The position numbers were made by a program, and so were the translations under genes. A DNA stretch of 64,000 nucleotides from Pseudobutyrivibrio sp. YE44 (lineage in GTDB: Bacteria; Bacillota; Clostridia; Lachnospirales; Lachnospiraceae), in the NCBI RefSeq assembly GCF_900104335.1, contig NZ_FMXT01000001.1, forward strand, positions 248,001-312,000, given 5' to 3'. The stretch's first letter is position 1. The number at the start of each line of letters is the position of its first letter. The notes under the pieces are model-generated. The model saw only the letters and a program-made list of their open reading frames with translations. It did no database searches and was not told the origin of the DNA. Positions 17,366 through 25,386 of the stretch are shown here, one piece after another.

Positions 17366-17475
17366 TGTTAGACATTTGTTTGACATCTGTTAGGGATTTG
17401 CTAGGCGGATGTTAGACACATGCTATACAAGTGCTAGGGAAGTGTTGGACTAAGATTAGACCATTGTTAGGGCTT
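17366..17475. repeat. Array of ten 11-bp direct repeats (iteron-like)
   Basis: Ten consecutive units of exactly 11 bp follow each other without interruption. Examples are TGTTAGACATT, TGTTTGACATC, TGTTAGGGATT, TGTTAGACACA and TGCTAGGGAAG. The consensus is TGYTAGRCANN, with the first seven positions best kept and the last two free. Two more degenerate units in the same phase occur at 18570-18591. An 11-bp period places each site on nearly the same face of the helix, which suits cooperative protein binding. Possible uses are an iteron-type origin or transfer site, or a regulator platform. Confidence 0.8.
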
Positions 17476-17545
17476 CAATTCAATAGTCTTGTGTTAATAT
17501 TGATTTTGCGCAGGGGAATGAGTTTTTGAAGGAAAGGAGAAGGCT

Positions 17546-17716
17546 ATGGAATTATTTGTAGAAGACAACCGTGTTTATTGTCCTTGCTGTGGTAAGCTGG
17601 TTATTAAAAAACTCGCTGGAATGGCAGAGAATAATTGTCCACGTTGTCACGTAAATATTACATGTATTGTAAAGGGGCCAAACTACACTATTATTACATC
17701 ATTTGAGGAAACATGA
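17546..17716 (+). CDS. 56-aa Com-like zinc-finger protein
   Basis: The ATG at 17546 follows AGGAGAAGG. It encodes CPCCGKLVIKK...NCPRCHVNITC, two CxxC pairs resembling the Com-like zinc fingers of phages and conjugative elements, then a short beta-like tail. It is the first gene downstream of the 11-bp repeat array, so the repeats may control it. Confidence 0.6.
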   Translation: MELFVEDNRVYCPCCGKLVIKKLAGMAENNCPRCHVNITCIVKGPNYTIITSFEET

Positions 17717-18042
17717 TTGTTATTTTACATATTTTAATATAATGAGCTACTTTTGATAGCAACGAAGTGGTCGTAGGAGCTGCAAGGTTGGCACATAAGT
17801 AGTAAGAGTTTGTGACACGGCTAAGGTGATCAGAGAATTACGAAAGGCGGGGCAAAACAGAAGGAAGTATCTAGAGATAGATATTCTGTTTTGCTTCGTC
17901 TTTTTTTTGATGCAATAAATGATGCTTCCTTCTGGAGCTCTGAGAGTGATAGGGGATGCATGATTGGGAATGCTATATAGCAGCTTACCCATGACTTCCG
18001 GTTTTTGGAACGTATCAATTTTCAAAAATCGGAGGTTAAACA
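17717..18042 (+). promoter_or_regulatory. 326-nt leader ahead of the sigma-like gene
   Basis: There is no gene here. TATAAT occurs at its start (within 17730-17745) with only a poor -35. A hairpin with T-run sits in the middle (listed separately). After that comes ~100 nt with further inverted repeats before the GGAGG site of the next gene. The layout fits a long, attenuated leader. Confidence 0.4.
17852..17908 (+). terminator. Terminator/attenuator hairpin in the sigma-like gene leader
   Basis: A perfect 11-bp stem (GCAAAACAGAA / TTCTGTTTTGC) has a 21-nt loop and is followed by eight T at 17901-17908. It lies 135 nt before the next start codon, so it either ends a short RNA or attenuates the sigma-like gene. 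Confidence 0.75.
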
Positions 18043-18558
18043 TTGAATACAAATAATGAAAACAAGGAATATGAACTAATAAATTTAAAATTTGAATATC
18101 CAGGAATGAATGGAGGAGTTACATGGGCAGTCATATCAGATTTGTCTATGGACGAGCTTATGCAGAAATATGGCAAGGAGTTATTAAAGTATTCACCAGT
18201 AATTCTGCTTTCTGTTGAGCAGGGAAGAGCGTTTAAGGAATTTCATAAAAATGAAAGTAAACATTTGATGAGAAATTATCGTACTTACGAATTCCTTGGA
18301 TATGAAGATAGTGTAACTGAGGAAACATATTTTGATTTGATGACTAAGTATGAATTAAATGAACCAGCTATTTCAAAGGATTATAAGTTCCTGAGAGAAA
18401 TGATAGAAGAACTTCCAGAGGTACAAAAAAGAAGATGTAAGCTATATTTCTATCATGGATTTACTGAGGAAGAAATCGCTCGTATAGAAGGGGTTGATCA
18501 GTCAAATGTTTCCCGTACATTAGCAAAAGCGATAGAAAATATAAAAAAATTTTTCTAG
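18043..18558 (+). CDS. Sigma-70-like HTH protein of mobile-element type
   Basis: 171 residues. The start is TTG at 18043, supported by GGAGG 8 nt upstream. The C-terminus contains a sigma region 4 helix-turn-helix: YHGFTEEEIARIEGVDQSNVSRTLAKAIENIKKFF (~138-171). The rest is divergent from true sigma factors. Similar small sigma-like proteins act as regulators in Tn916-like and related conjugative elements. It stands beside excisionase and integrase genes, so control of element genes is likely; direct evidence is absent. Confidence 0.65.
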   Translation: MNTNNENKEYELINLKFEYPGMNGGVTWAVISDLSMDELMQKYGKELLKYSPVILLSVEQGRAFKEFHKNESKHLMRNYRTYEFLGYEDSVTEETYFDLMTKYELNEPAISKDYKFLREMIEELPEVQKRRCKLYFYHGFTEEEIARIEGVDQSNVSRTLAKAIENIKKFF

Positions 18559-18587
18559 GGCGCATATTTTGTCCGACATTCGTTAGA

Positions 18588-18618
18588 ACTAGTGAAAGGT
18601 ATTTTATCTTTCACTAGT
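18588..18618 (+). other. Perfect hairpin downstream of the sigma-like gene
   Basis: An 11-bp inverted repeat (ACTAGTGAAAG / CTTTCACTAGT, 9-nt loop) has no T-run after it. Two degenerate 11-bp repeat units (18570-18591) overlap its left edge, so it may be a protein-binding or processing site rather than a terminator. Confidence 0.5.
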
Positions 18619-18639
18619 AGATTGAAAAATAAATATACA

Positions 18640-18945
18640 TTCATCAGGTACGTTCCTGCATGCTGGAGCCCCAACAGGTACGCCTTGTGCGATATAGCCT
18701 CACTGGAAAATTGGTAACACCAAACTGGCGATGATACATGCAGGTATAATGATACTTCCGCTCAGCCACAATTATCGTAATGGGAGCGGCCCGGCGAGAA
18801 CCGCGGGGAGGATAGAACCTATGGAGCTGTGTTGCAGCCGCCTGATTGAATCCCAGGACTGTATCGGGGTGCGTGGCAAATAGATACGAAATACATGATT
18901 TATTACAGGGCGTCTTCTTTCTATGTGAAGGCGCTCTTTATACAT
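18640..18945 (+). ncRNA. Probable structured non-coding RNA upstream of mazF
   Basis: This stretch has no open frame and is clearly more GC-rich than its surroundings. Several pairings are visible: CCTGCATG (18655) with CATGCAGG (18737); TTGGT-AAC-ACCAA (18711-18723); CCGCTC (18758) with GAGCGG (18784); GCTG-loop-CAGC near 18826-18838. It ends in a terminator (18910-18939). The octamer CAGGTACG occurs twice (18645, 18675). It could be a trans-acting RNA, a leader of mazF or a single-strand origin of the element. No known RNA family is recognised. Confidence 0.5.
18910..18939 (+). terminator. Terminator of the structured RNA
   Basis: An 8-bp stem (GCGTCTTC / GAAGGCGC, one G-T pair) with short T-rich tail TCTTTAT, 26 nt before the mazF start. 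Confidence 0.65.
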
Positions 18946-18964
18946 AAGGAAAGGGGGGACACAT

Positions 18965-19348
18965 ATGCTAGTAGTTCAACGTGGAGATATTTATTTAGCA
19001 GATTTAGGTGAAGGAGTTGGCTCAGAGCAGAGAGGTGAAAGACCAGTTCTTATTGTGCAAAACAATAAGGGAAATATATTTTCACCTACAGTTACGGTTC
19101 TTCCTATCACTACGAAAATTCATAAGAGTGAAGGAATGCCAACACATGTGATTATTGATGACCTAAAAGTGCTAACAGAGAAATCAGCAATCATGGCAGA
19201 ACAGATTACAACTATAGATAAAACAAAATTAATTAGAAAGCTTGGTATCCTTGACAAACAATTCATGAGTAAGGTTGTAAACCCAAAGCTATTAATTCAG
19301 TTAGGTTTTTACGTGGAGGATAAAAAGGAATGGAGAAAGCATTATTAA
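18965..19348 (+). CDS. mazF: MazF/PemK-family toxin
   Basis: 127 residues with the MazF pattern: VQRGDIYLADLGEGVGSEQRGERPVLIVQN at the N-terminus, TVTVLPITTK near 47-56 and AIMAEQITTIDK near 76-87. The family are sequence-specific mRNA endoribonucleases. The ribosome site is GGGGGG. No antitoxin gene of the MazE type lies upstream; the upstream neighbour is the structured RNA. The excisionase gene overlaps its 3' end by 19 nt, so both are probably made from one mRNA. Family call is firm; activity and antidote are unknown. Confidence 0.85.
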   Translation: MLVVQRGDIYLADLGEGVGSEQRGERPVLIVQNNKGNIFSPTVTVLPITTKIHKSEGMPTHVIIDDLKVLTEKSAIMAEQITTIDKTKLIRKLGILDKQFMSKVVNPKLLIQLGFYVEDKKEWRKHY

Positions 19349-19509
19349 CAGTTGAAGAGTTTTGCAGCTATCTTGGTATTGGAGAAACAAAGGCTAGAGA
19401 ACTTATCAGGCAGCCCAAAAACGGTTTTAGTTTAAAGATAGGCAACAAATGGTATGTGAATAAGAACCGACTAGATCAGTGGCTGGCAAGTGAATGTGAT
19501 AAATATTAA
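19330..19509 (+). CDS. xis: Excisionase-type HTH protein
   Basis: 59 residues: MEKALLTVEEFCSYLGIGETKARELI, then NKWYVNKNRLDQWL. This is the winged-helix pattern of Xis/HTH_17 proteins that steer integrase toward excision. It overlaps mazF by 19 nt and precedes the integrase gene by 83 nt, the usual Tn916-type order. No strong ribosome site other than GGAGG inside the mazF end. Confidence 0.8.
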   Translation: MEKALLTVEEFCSYLGIGETKARELIRQPKNGFSLKIGNKWYVNKNRLDQWLASECDKY

Positions 19510-19592
19510 ATCCGTATCATGGACGAAATGATAACAATCTTATTTAATGAAATTATAAAGCGCGCGTAATAAAAATGAAGGCAGGTAAAAAT

Positions 19593-20846
19593 ATGGGAAA
19601 AAGTTTAAATGGTAGGGAACTTGGAAAAGGCATTACTCAACGTAAAGACGGACGGTATGTGGCCAGATTTGTTGATAGGTATGGTAATAGAAAAAATGTT
19701 TATGCTTCTAGTATTAATGAAATACGCCTGAAATTAAAAGCTGCACAATTTGATGAAGCTAATAATGAAATGGTTAATTGTTCAGTAACGTTGAAGAAAT
19801 GGTTTGAGTCATGGCTTGATATATATAAGAAAAATGCTATAAGAGTAGGAACAAAAACTCATTATAATATGATTTTTTCTAAGCATATAGAACCTTATCT
19901 TGGGGATAAGTTTCTCAGTGAAATCAAGCCCTCTGATATAAGAAAATTGATTAATAATTTGGAAAACAATGGTCTTGGCTATTCTACTCAGAGTAGAGTG
20001 AAAATTATGTTAGTGGATATGTTTGATAAGGCAATAATGGATGATTTAATAAGAAAAAATCCTGCTAAGAATATTAAGCTCAACAAGGGGGATTTTAATC
20101 GACGTGTTTTATCAAAAGAAGAGCAGATTACTTTTTTTGAGTGTTCCAAAGGTACATATTTCGATAATCTTTATGTGGTTGCAGTTACTACAGGAATGAG
20201 GATTGGAGAGATATGTGCTCTTACCTGGGATGATATTGATTTGAAGGCTAAGAAAATTCATGTGAGCAAAACACTTACTTATCAAAAATTTGAAGGAGAT
20301 GATTGCAAAACTTTTCATATTGGGCCTCCAAAGACAAAGACCAGTAATCGTGATATACCTATTAGTCCTAAGTGCGAAATGGCTTTAAAAAAGCAGTTCA
20401 TATTGAGGAATAATATTATGTCACGTCATAGAATAAAACCCATTGAAGGATTTGAAAACTTATTATTTGTTTCCAGGTATGGAAGACCACTTTGTGATCA
20501 AACTATAATTGATTCTATTGATAGAATAGTTAATGAAATAAATAGTTATAGGGATGAAGCTGAGTTATTTGATAGAATTTCCCCACATTGCTTCAGACAT
20601 ACATTTGCAACTAGATGTTTTGAGGCTGGAATTCCACCTAAGACAGTTCAGATACTTTTAGGTCATGCTACTTTAGATATGACTATGAATCTTTATACTC
20701 ATGTATTAGATGATAAAAAGGATGAGGCTGTTGTTGCACTAGATGATTATTATTTTGATATAGAGCAGCAAGGCGATGTCGTTATTGAGGATGATTTCAA
20801 AAAGGCTATACTAAACAGCCGAAAAGTGGTAAATTTCGAGATATAA
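19593..20846 (+). CDS. int: Tyrosine recombinase (integrase), Tn916-like family
   Basis: 417 residues from the ATG at 19593 (AAGGCAGG upstream); an in-frame ATG at 19575 lacks a site. The N-terminal region (GITQRKDGRYVARFVD) is the arm-binding fold, followed by a SAM-like core-binding part (~55-150). Catalytic residues are all present: Arg in TTGMRIGEI (~200), His-x-x-Arg in HCFRHTF (~332), His in LLGHA (~356) and Tyr in LYTHV (~368). Three copies of an 11-bp repeat follow the stop. A second, catalytically deleted copy of this gene lies at 28278-28588. It probably integrates and excises the element whose end this is. Confidence 0.9.
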   Translation: MGKSLNGRELGKGITQRKDGRYVARFVDRYGNRKNVYASSINEIRLKLKAAQFDEANNEMVNCSVTLKKWFESWLDIYKKNAIRVGTKTHYNMIFSKHIEPYLGDKFLSEIKPSDIRKLINNLENNGLGYSTQSRVKIMLVDMFDKAIMDDLIRKNPAKNIKLNKGDFNRRVLSKEEQITFFECSKGTYFDNLYVVAVTTGMRIGEICALTWDDIDLKAKKIHVSKTLTYQKFEGDDCKTFHIGPPKTKTSNRDIPISPKCEMALKKQFILRNNIMSRHRIKPIEGFENLLFVSRYGRPLCDQTIIDSIDRIVNEINSYRDEAELFDRISPHCFRHTFATRCFEAGIPPKTVQILLGHATLDMTMNLYTHVLDDKKDEAVVALDDYYFDIEQQGDVVIEDDFKKAILNSRKVVNFEI

Positions 20847-20847
20847 A

Positions 20848-20903
20848 AATGGTGTCAAGTAATAAAAAGTTGTGATATGAAAATGGTGTCAAAATGGTGT
20901 CAA
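20848..20903. repeat. Three AATGGTGTCAA repeats after the integrase gene
   Basis: The 11-mer AATGGTGTCAA occurs at 20848, 20882 and 20893; the last two abut. The same set, with the same spacing, lies at 28697-28752 after the integrase remnant. The position next to int suggests integrase arm-type sites. Confidence 0.7.
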
Positions 20904-21087
20904 AATAATTCAGACAGGCTTGAAAGCTTGAAAATACAGGGCTCAAAAAATTTTCTGGATGAGTTATTACGTATATCAGAACACACCTTATGAGTGGAAT
21001 AAAATCGCTGAAAACTAGCTGTTTTCAAGGGTTTGCGGGGTTATTACAAACTGTTGTAACTTATCGTAAAATATCGTAGGATATCAT
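20904..21087. other. Candidate attachment-site region (copy 1)
   Basis: Contains CCTTATGAGTGGAATAA (20986-21002), which recurs identically at 28836-28852. In one frame both copies encode YVYQxTPYEWNKI and then a stop a few codons later, while upstream of that the frame closes quickly. This looks like the C-terminal tail of a target gene or a conserved element end. The exact crossover cannot be placed. Confidence 0.5.
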
Positions 21088-21123
21088 AGAGCAATTACTA
21101 ATTTCGGTAATTGCTCTTTTTTT
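21088..21123 (+). terminator. Rho-independent terminator
   Basis: A perfect 10-bp stem (GAGCAATTAC / GTAATTGCTC) is followed by seven T. It separates the first element end from the membrane-protease cassette. Confidence 0.85.
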
Positions 21124-21168
21124 ATGCCCATTTTTGTGAACTTTCTAGTTTTGAAATGGCGTAAAGAC

Positions 21169-21318
21169 ATGATTTCTACAGTAAATTCAACAGAGTTAAG
21201 ATCGGAGGATGTTATTTCAGATAATCTTTATCATTATGATTCAAAGGATAAGGTCAAGGAGGTCCCTAAAAAGGAACTTAAGACAAAAACTAAGGCAAGA
21301 GGCGGAGAGGCCTTATAA
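21169..21318 (+). CDS. Small basic hypothetical protein
   Basis: 49 residues if begun at the ATG at 21169; the frame stays open upstream to 21124. The C-terminus is very Lys-rich (VKEVPKKELKTKTKARGG). There is no good ribosome site and no family is recognised, so it may not be a real gene. Confidence 0.3.
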   Translation: MISTVNSTELRSEDVISDNLYHYDSKDKVKEVPKKELKTKTKARGGEAL

Positions 21319-21391
21319 GCCATTTTAAACAAATATAAGAGGTGTTGAACAAGTAATCTGTCCCGTATTTTTTTATATTTACACATTTTCA

Positions 21392-21420
21392 ACATACAAA
21401 TTTTATACACTATAGTATGT
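21392..21420. promoter_or_regulatory. Inverted repeat in the promoter of the protease cassette
   Basis: ACATAC (21392-21397) and GTATGT (21415-21420) flank a TATA-rich -10-like region 25 nt before the first CPBP gene. Possible operator; weak evidence. Confidence 0.3.
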
Positions 21421-21442
21421 AACTGTAGAATAGGGGGCGTGA

Positions 21443-22336
21443 ATGAAAACTTTTTTTAAGAAAATACATACAGAAAATTTTAGATGGTACGATGAAGCAA
21501 TTTTAGTTATGCTTTTTGCTACCTTCATGATGATAATTTGTGGGCAGATAATGGGAGGCTTGGTGGAAGTGCCTTTTACCCACTTGATTCAAAATGATAG
21601 TACAGGTTATTGGAGTACTTTCTTCATGTATTTTGGATTCATAGGGACGTGGATAGTTTTTATGATTGAATTCCTAATCGTGAAAAAAGATCGACCTATA
21701 CTTAAGACTTTATGGACTGCTCCTAAGGGAAATAATATCAAATATTTGGGGCTTGGATTTTTGATAGGATTTGTCCTCAATATAATATGCGCTATTGTAG
21801 CAGTGCTAAACAAAGATATTTCGTTACAATATGATTCTTTCAATTTTATAAAACTGTTGTTGCTGTTTATCGCTGTTTTTATACAGTCTTCAGCTGAAGA
21901 AATGGTTTGCAGAGGATTCATATTTCAGCGATTAAGAAGAGGATATCGACATCCGGCAGTTGCAATTATCTTAAATTCGCTACTTTTTACGTCTATGCAT
22001 CTATTTAATCCGGGAGCTAGTGTTATTTCGATGACAGTGGTATTGGCGGCAGGTTTATTATTCTCGCTAATGGTTTATTACATGGATAGTATCTGGTGTG
22101 CGATGGCTACACATACAGCTTGGAACTTCACTCAAAATCTGATACTCGGACTGCCAAACAGTGGAATAGTTTCTCCGGTCTCAGTTTTTAAATTGGATGC
22201 TGCAACTGCTAAAAGCAGCTTTGCATATAGCGTTGAATTTGGCCTAGAGGGCTCAATCACGGCGATAGCAGTTATGATTATTACGGGTATAGTTATTATT
22301 GTCTTATATCACAAAAAGGAGATAATAAATGGATAA
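21443..22336 (+). CDS. CPBP-family intramembrane metalloprotease
   Basis: 297 residues with about eight hydrophobic segments. The CPBP (CAAX protease/Abi) motifs are present: EExxxR in SAEEMVCRGFIF (~150-160), FxxxH in FTSMHLF (~190) and HxxxN in HTAWNF (~225). These form the glutamate/histidine active site inside the membrane. Members cleave prenylated or membrane peptides and in Firmicutes often serve bacteriocin maturation or self-immunity. A GGGGG site precedes the start. The gene overlaps the next CPBP gene by 8 nt, so the two are co-translated. Confidence 0.85.
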   Translation: MKTFFKKIHTENFRWYDEAILVMLFATFMMIICGQIMGGLVEVPFTHLIQNDSTGYWSTFFMYFGFIGTWIVFMIEFLIVKKDRPILKTLWTAPKGNNIKYLGLGFLIGFVLNIICAIVAVLNKDISLQYDSFNFIKLLLLFIAVFIQSSAEEMVCRGFIFQRLRRGYRHPAVAIILNSLLFTSMHLFNPGASVISMTVVLAAGLLFSLMVYYMDSIWCAMATHTAWNFTQNLILGLPNSGIVSPVSVFKLDAATAKSSFAYSVEFGLEGSITAIAVMIITGIVIIVLYHKKEIING

Positions 22337-23156
22337 AAATATTAGAAGTCATTCAGTTTGTGAAAAAATGCCATTATTAGCAATTATTATGGCAATGATT
22401 GTCCCTTCAATTATTGTAGGAGCAGGTGCACTTATAGGTGGATTGATTTCAAGTGAAGCTGGAAATATAGGAACTTGCATCGCTGCAATAATAATGATGA
22501 TTATTTTTAAAGCATGGTTTTCACCAAATTTTAAAGGCTTTGTGAAGCCGGAAAACTCTGCAAAGAATATATGCATATTAATGATTCCTTTTATTCTTTT
22601 GCTTCTATATACGTTAGCTGAACCATTGTATTTGAAGAGGCCTTTTTATTTCAATCCTACTTTTTCTGCGTTAACCATGGGCCTAGCAGCTGGATTTGGA
22701 GAGGAGTCAATGTTCAGATTATTCTCCATAGCAATTGTTATGAGATATGTTAAAAAGGAAAAAAGAATACTTTCAATTATTTTACTAGCTGTATTCTTTG
22801 GCTTTATGCATATGGGAAATATTCAACAAGGCGCAGATATGGTCATGACTGTTGTGCAGGCATTCTTTTCAATATTTTTAGGATTAATGTTTAGCGCATT
22901 GTACTTAAAAACAGGTAGTGTGATATTCCCAATATTTGCACATGCTTTTTATGATTATATTTGTTTTACAACAGATCCTTCGCTTTCTTCAGAAGGAATA
23001 ATTGTACAGCAATACACCCCAGTAGCAATGGTGCTGGCTATTGTATCGTCTGTAATCGTTGGTACATTGGCATTTTACATGGCTACTAATAACGATTTAT
23101 CTATTGCAAATAAGATATGGGAGAAAAAATGGAACACTAAGCAAGTGGAAGAGTAA
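22329..23156 (+). CDS. Second CPBP-family intramembrane metalloprotease
   Basis: 275 residues, multi-spanning. The motifs are FGEESMFRLF (~124-133), FGFMHMGN (~157-164) and HAFYDY (~205). It overlaps the upstream CPBP gene by 8 nt but the two sequences are quite different, so this is a pair rather than a recent duplication. It probably acts with its partner on a membrane peptide; the substrate is unknown. Confidence 0.85.
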   Translation: MDKNIRSHSVCEKMPLLAIIMAMIVPSIIVGAGALIGGLISSEAGNIGTCIAAIIMMIIFKAWFSPNFKGFVKPENSAKNICILMIPFILLLLYTLAEPLYLKRPFYFNPTFSALTMGLAAGFGEESMFRLFSIAIVMRYVKKEKRILSIILLAVFFGFMHMGNIQQGADMVMTVVQAFFSIFLGLMFSALYLKTGSVIFPIFAHAFYDYICFTTDPSLSSEGIIVQQYTPVAMVLAIVSSVIVGTLAFYMATNNDLSIANKIWEKKWNTKQVEE

Positions 23157-23172
23157 GCGCTAAGGAATATTT

Positions 23173-23739
23173 ATGGATTCTACATTATATAATCCTAAGA
23201 ACCAAGGAATACAGATTCAGCTCAGGTATTATCGAGATAGCCTGGCCATAAGTGGCGGTATGGTTATTGTCATGTCGATATGGGATATCATCAAACTTTT
23301 TATCGGATTTTTCCTCGGGGAAGACACTATCAAAGAGCTTGTAGAAGCTACCATATATGAGAATGGTATCTCAGCTATTGACGCTAAATATGAGAGTACG
23401 ATGCGAGCTCTGACGTGGGTATCAATATTGCTAATACTTTCGATTTTTGTTGCAATTATTTTTTTGTACCACCTTTACATAGGATTAAATGCTTATAGAG
23501 TGGGCAGGCAGACTGTAAAAAAAAGTAATCGTTTTTTTATTGTTCTTACACTGCTAAGTACGATATTTGCAGGAATGCTAATTTTGTCGAATGTTTTAGT
23601 TCTCTTTAATGCAACAGATGAAAGGGGTAATGTGGATTTTGCTTTTTTAATAATGGAGATTACCACCTTTTTTAATTACATTTTCATTTTGTATTCGGCT
23701 CGTAAAATCAGAATACTTGAAAAGATAGAGGGGGAATAG
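23173..23739 (+). CDS. Four-helix membrane protein of unknown function
   Basis: 188 residues with hydrophobic helices near 25-45, 85-110, 125-145 and 155-170. No catalytic motif. The start follows AAGGA, 16 nt after the CPBP gene, and the stop is 1 nt before the next gene, so it belongs to the operon. Function unknown. Confidence 0.7.
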   Translation: MDSTLYNPKNQGIQIQLRYYRDSLAISGGMVIVMSIWDIIKLFIGFFLGEDTIKELVEATIYENGISAIDAKYESTMRALTWVSILLILSIFVAIIFLYHLYIGLNAYRVGRQTVKKSNRFFIVLTLLSTIFAGMLILSNVLVLFNATDERGNVDFAFLIMEITTFFNYIFILYSARKIRILEKIEGE

Positions 23740-23740
23740 C

Positions 23741-24271
23741 ATGACGATTTGGCAGAAAATAAAAAACGTATTGCTGTCAGTTTCTATGATTATCATAGGC
23801 GTGGCGATGCTATTCTATGGTGAAAAAGCATACATGGCTATTATTGGCCTGTTTTCCCTAGCATTAGAGATTATGGGGCTTCGGATGCTTATTTTCTATT
23901 TTGGTATGGCTCGTTACATGGTAGGCGGGCGAAATATCCTGTTTCGTGGAATCCTTTTCTTTGATTTTGGATTATTTACAGGCTCTCTAGTATGGGTTCC
24001 CAAAGGATATATTCTGATGTATTTAGCAGGAACGCTAGCATTCTCAGGTATAGTAAACATTATTGGAGCAAGTGAAGCAAAAAGAATCGAAAGCTCATGG
24101 AAGTTTAAGACCTTCCAGGGAATCGTTAAGATTCTGTTTGCCATAAGTTGTTTGATTTTTATGCGTAGCGAAGTACGAGTTGTGAACATCTGCGCAATAG
24201 GCTTCATTTTGTCGGCGGTTATGAGTATAGCCAATACATTCCGTCGCCAACAGGTTGTAACCATAGATTAA
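23741..24271 (+). CDS. DUF308/HdeD-like membrane protein
   Basis: 176 residues arranged as pairs of membrane helices with short loops: LLSVSMIIIGVAMLFYG, then a helical repeat of similar pattern. This resembles DUF308 (HdeD-like) proteins. The ribosome site GGGGG lies inside the end of the previous gene. The biochemical role of the family is not known to me. Confidence 0.6.
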   Translation: MTIWQKIKNVLLSVSMIIIGVAMLFYGEKAYMAIIGLFSLALEIMGLRMLIFYFGMARYMVGGRNILFRGILFFDFGLFTGSLVWVPKGYILMYLAGTLAFSGIVNIIGASEAKRIESSWKFKTFQGIVKILFAISCLIFMRSEVRVVNICAIGFILSAVMSIANTFRRQQVVTID

Positions 24272-24284
24272 ACAGGAGAAAAAT

Positions 24285-25364
24285 ATGCAGGAAGATTTCC
24301 ATTATTATGCAACCTACTGCGCTGCATTGCTGGCAGGATACAATCATATTGATAGTCTTGATATATGTTACGGCGCCCAGCTGGTGGATCACTGTTCTAG
24401 GAATTGGCTGAAAAAATCAGGTGGACCTTCCATGGCAGCCACCACTCAGTTACAGGCAGAGCTTTTGCAAGCCAGGACGGATCCCATAGGTTTGTGCGAT
24501 ATAACCAGAATCTGGTCTGCCTTTCATTTTTTACCTAGAGATTTGTATGCAAATGTGGATAAGGGGGCTAAGAGCTACAAAGACAAATATCGCCTGATAT
24601 GTGGTCCCAATGGAGACCTGCTTGAAGATACAGTGAACCTTGCAAAGAATAAAGGATTGGAAGCGGCAGGTATTGCTATGCATGTACTTGCAGACACTTG
24701 GGCTCATACAAATTTTGCAGGGACACCTTCCCTTGTAATTAACAATACTAATTGGTATTTTTATGAACTGTTTCCTGTTGAAGGAGCAGAACCTGAGCGT
24801 AGACAGATTGTTTTTTCTCATAATCCATCAGCATCAGAGGATGTAGATAAACCGGTATATGTTGGCAGTGTTTATCAGTTTCACGAGCATTCTATTATGA
24901 ACCTAGGACACGGCCGAGCGGGGCATCTGCCGGATTATAGTTACATCAGATATGTTTATCTGCCTGCATGGGGGGATTATAAGGAGATTATCAAGGATAA
25001 TCCCCATGATTATGAATATGCCTTTGCGCAGATGGTTTATGCTCTCAGTTATCTCAAGGGAGATATAGATGTGTTTGAAAAAGATACCTATGAATTTGAT
25101 AAAATCCAACCACATCTTGAAAAAATCCGGCGGATAATTTCAAAAAGGCAGGTTGATGCATCTGATGACTGGAAGGCTTTTGGGGAAAGCCTATCAGGGG
25201 AAGAAATTCCGGATTTTGATATGGATAAGTATATTTCACAATATGTGCATAGCCAGGATAAAGCAAATACATATCTTGGAAGATTTTTTAATGGGGTGCT
25301 ATCACAAAAAAAGATGGTTGTTGAAAAAATAAAGGGATCAGGAAATAAGTTGGCGGGAATGTGA
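24285..25364 (+). CDS. DUF6765-like, phospholipase C-type alpha-helical protein
   Basis: 359 residues, no signal peptide. It begins MQEDFHYYATYCAALLAGY, the usual opening of DUF6765 proteins, and has AAGIAMHVLADTWAHTNFAG (~126-145), a His/Asp pattern like that of zinc-dependent phospholipase C/S1-P1 nuclease folds. HEHSIMNLGHGRAGHLPDY (~203-221) adds more possible metal ligands. It sits between membrane proteins and a PrsW protease in one operon. Enzyme activity is inferred only from the fold resemblance. Confidence 0.55.
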   Translation: MQEDFHYYATYCAALLAGYNHIDSLDICYGAQLVDHCSRNWLKKSGGPSMAATTQLQAELLQARTDPIGLCDITRIWSAFHFLPRDLYANVDKGAKSYKDKYRLICGPNGDLLEDTVNLAKNKGLEAAGIAMHVLADTWAHTNFAGTPSLVINNTNWYFYELFPVEGAEPERRQIVFSHNPSASEDVDKPVYVGSVYQFHEHSIMNLGHGRAGHLPDYSYIRYVYLPAWGDYKEIIKDNPHDYEYAFAQMVYALSYLKGDIDVFEKDTYEFDKIQPHLEKIRRIISKRQVDASDDWKAFGESLSGEEIPDFDMDKYISQYVHSQDKANTYLGRFFNGVLSQKKMVVEKIKGSGNKLAGM

Positions 25365-25386
25365 GTAAATTTGAGGAGGTATAAGA

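Noticed and set aside
17366-17475. Repeat array considered as a CRISPR
   Set aside because: Units are 11 bp with no unique spacers; CRISPR repeats are 23 bp or longer with spacers of similar length.
18640-18945. Structured region considered as an rRNA, tRNA or known riboswitch
   Set aside because: No tRNA cloverleaf, no rRNA core sequences and no riboswitch consensus could be matched, so it is reported only as an unknown RNA candidate.
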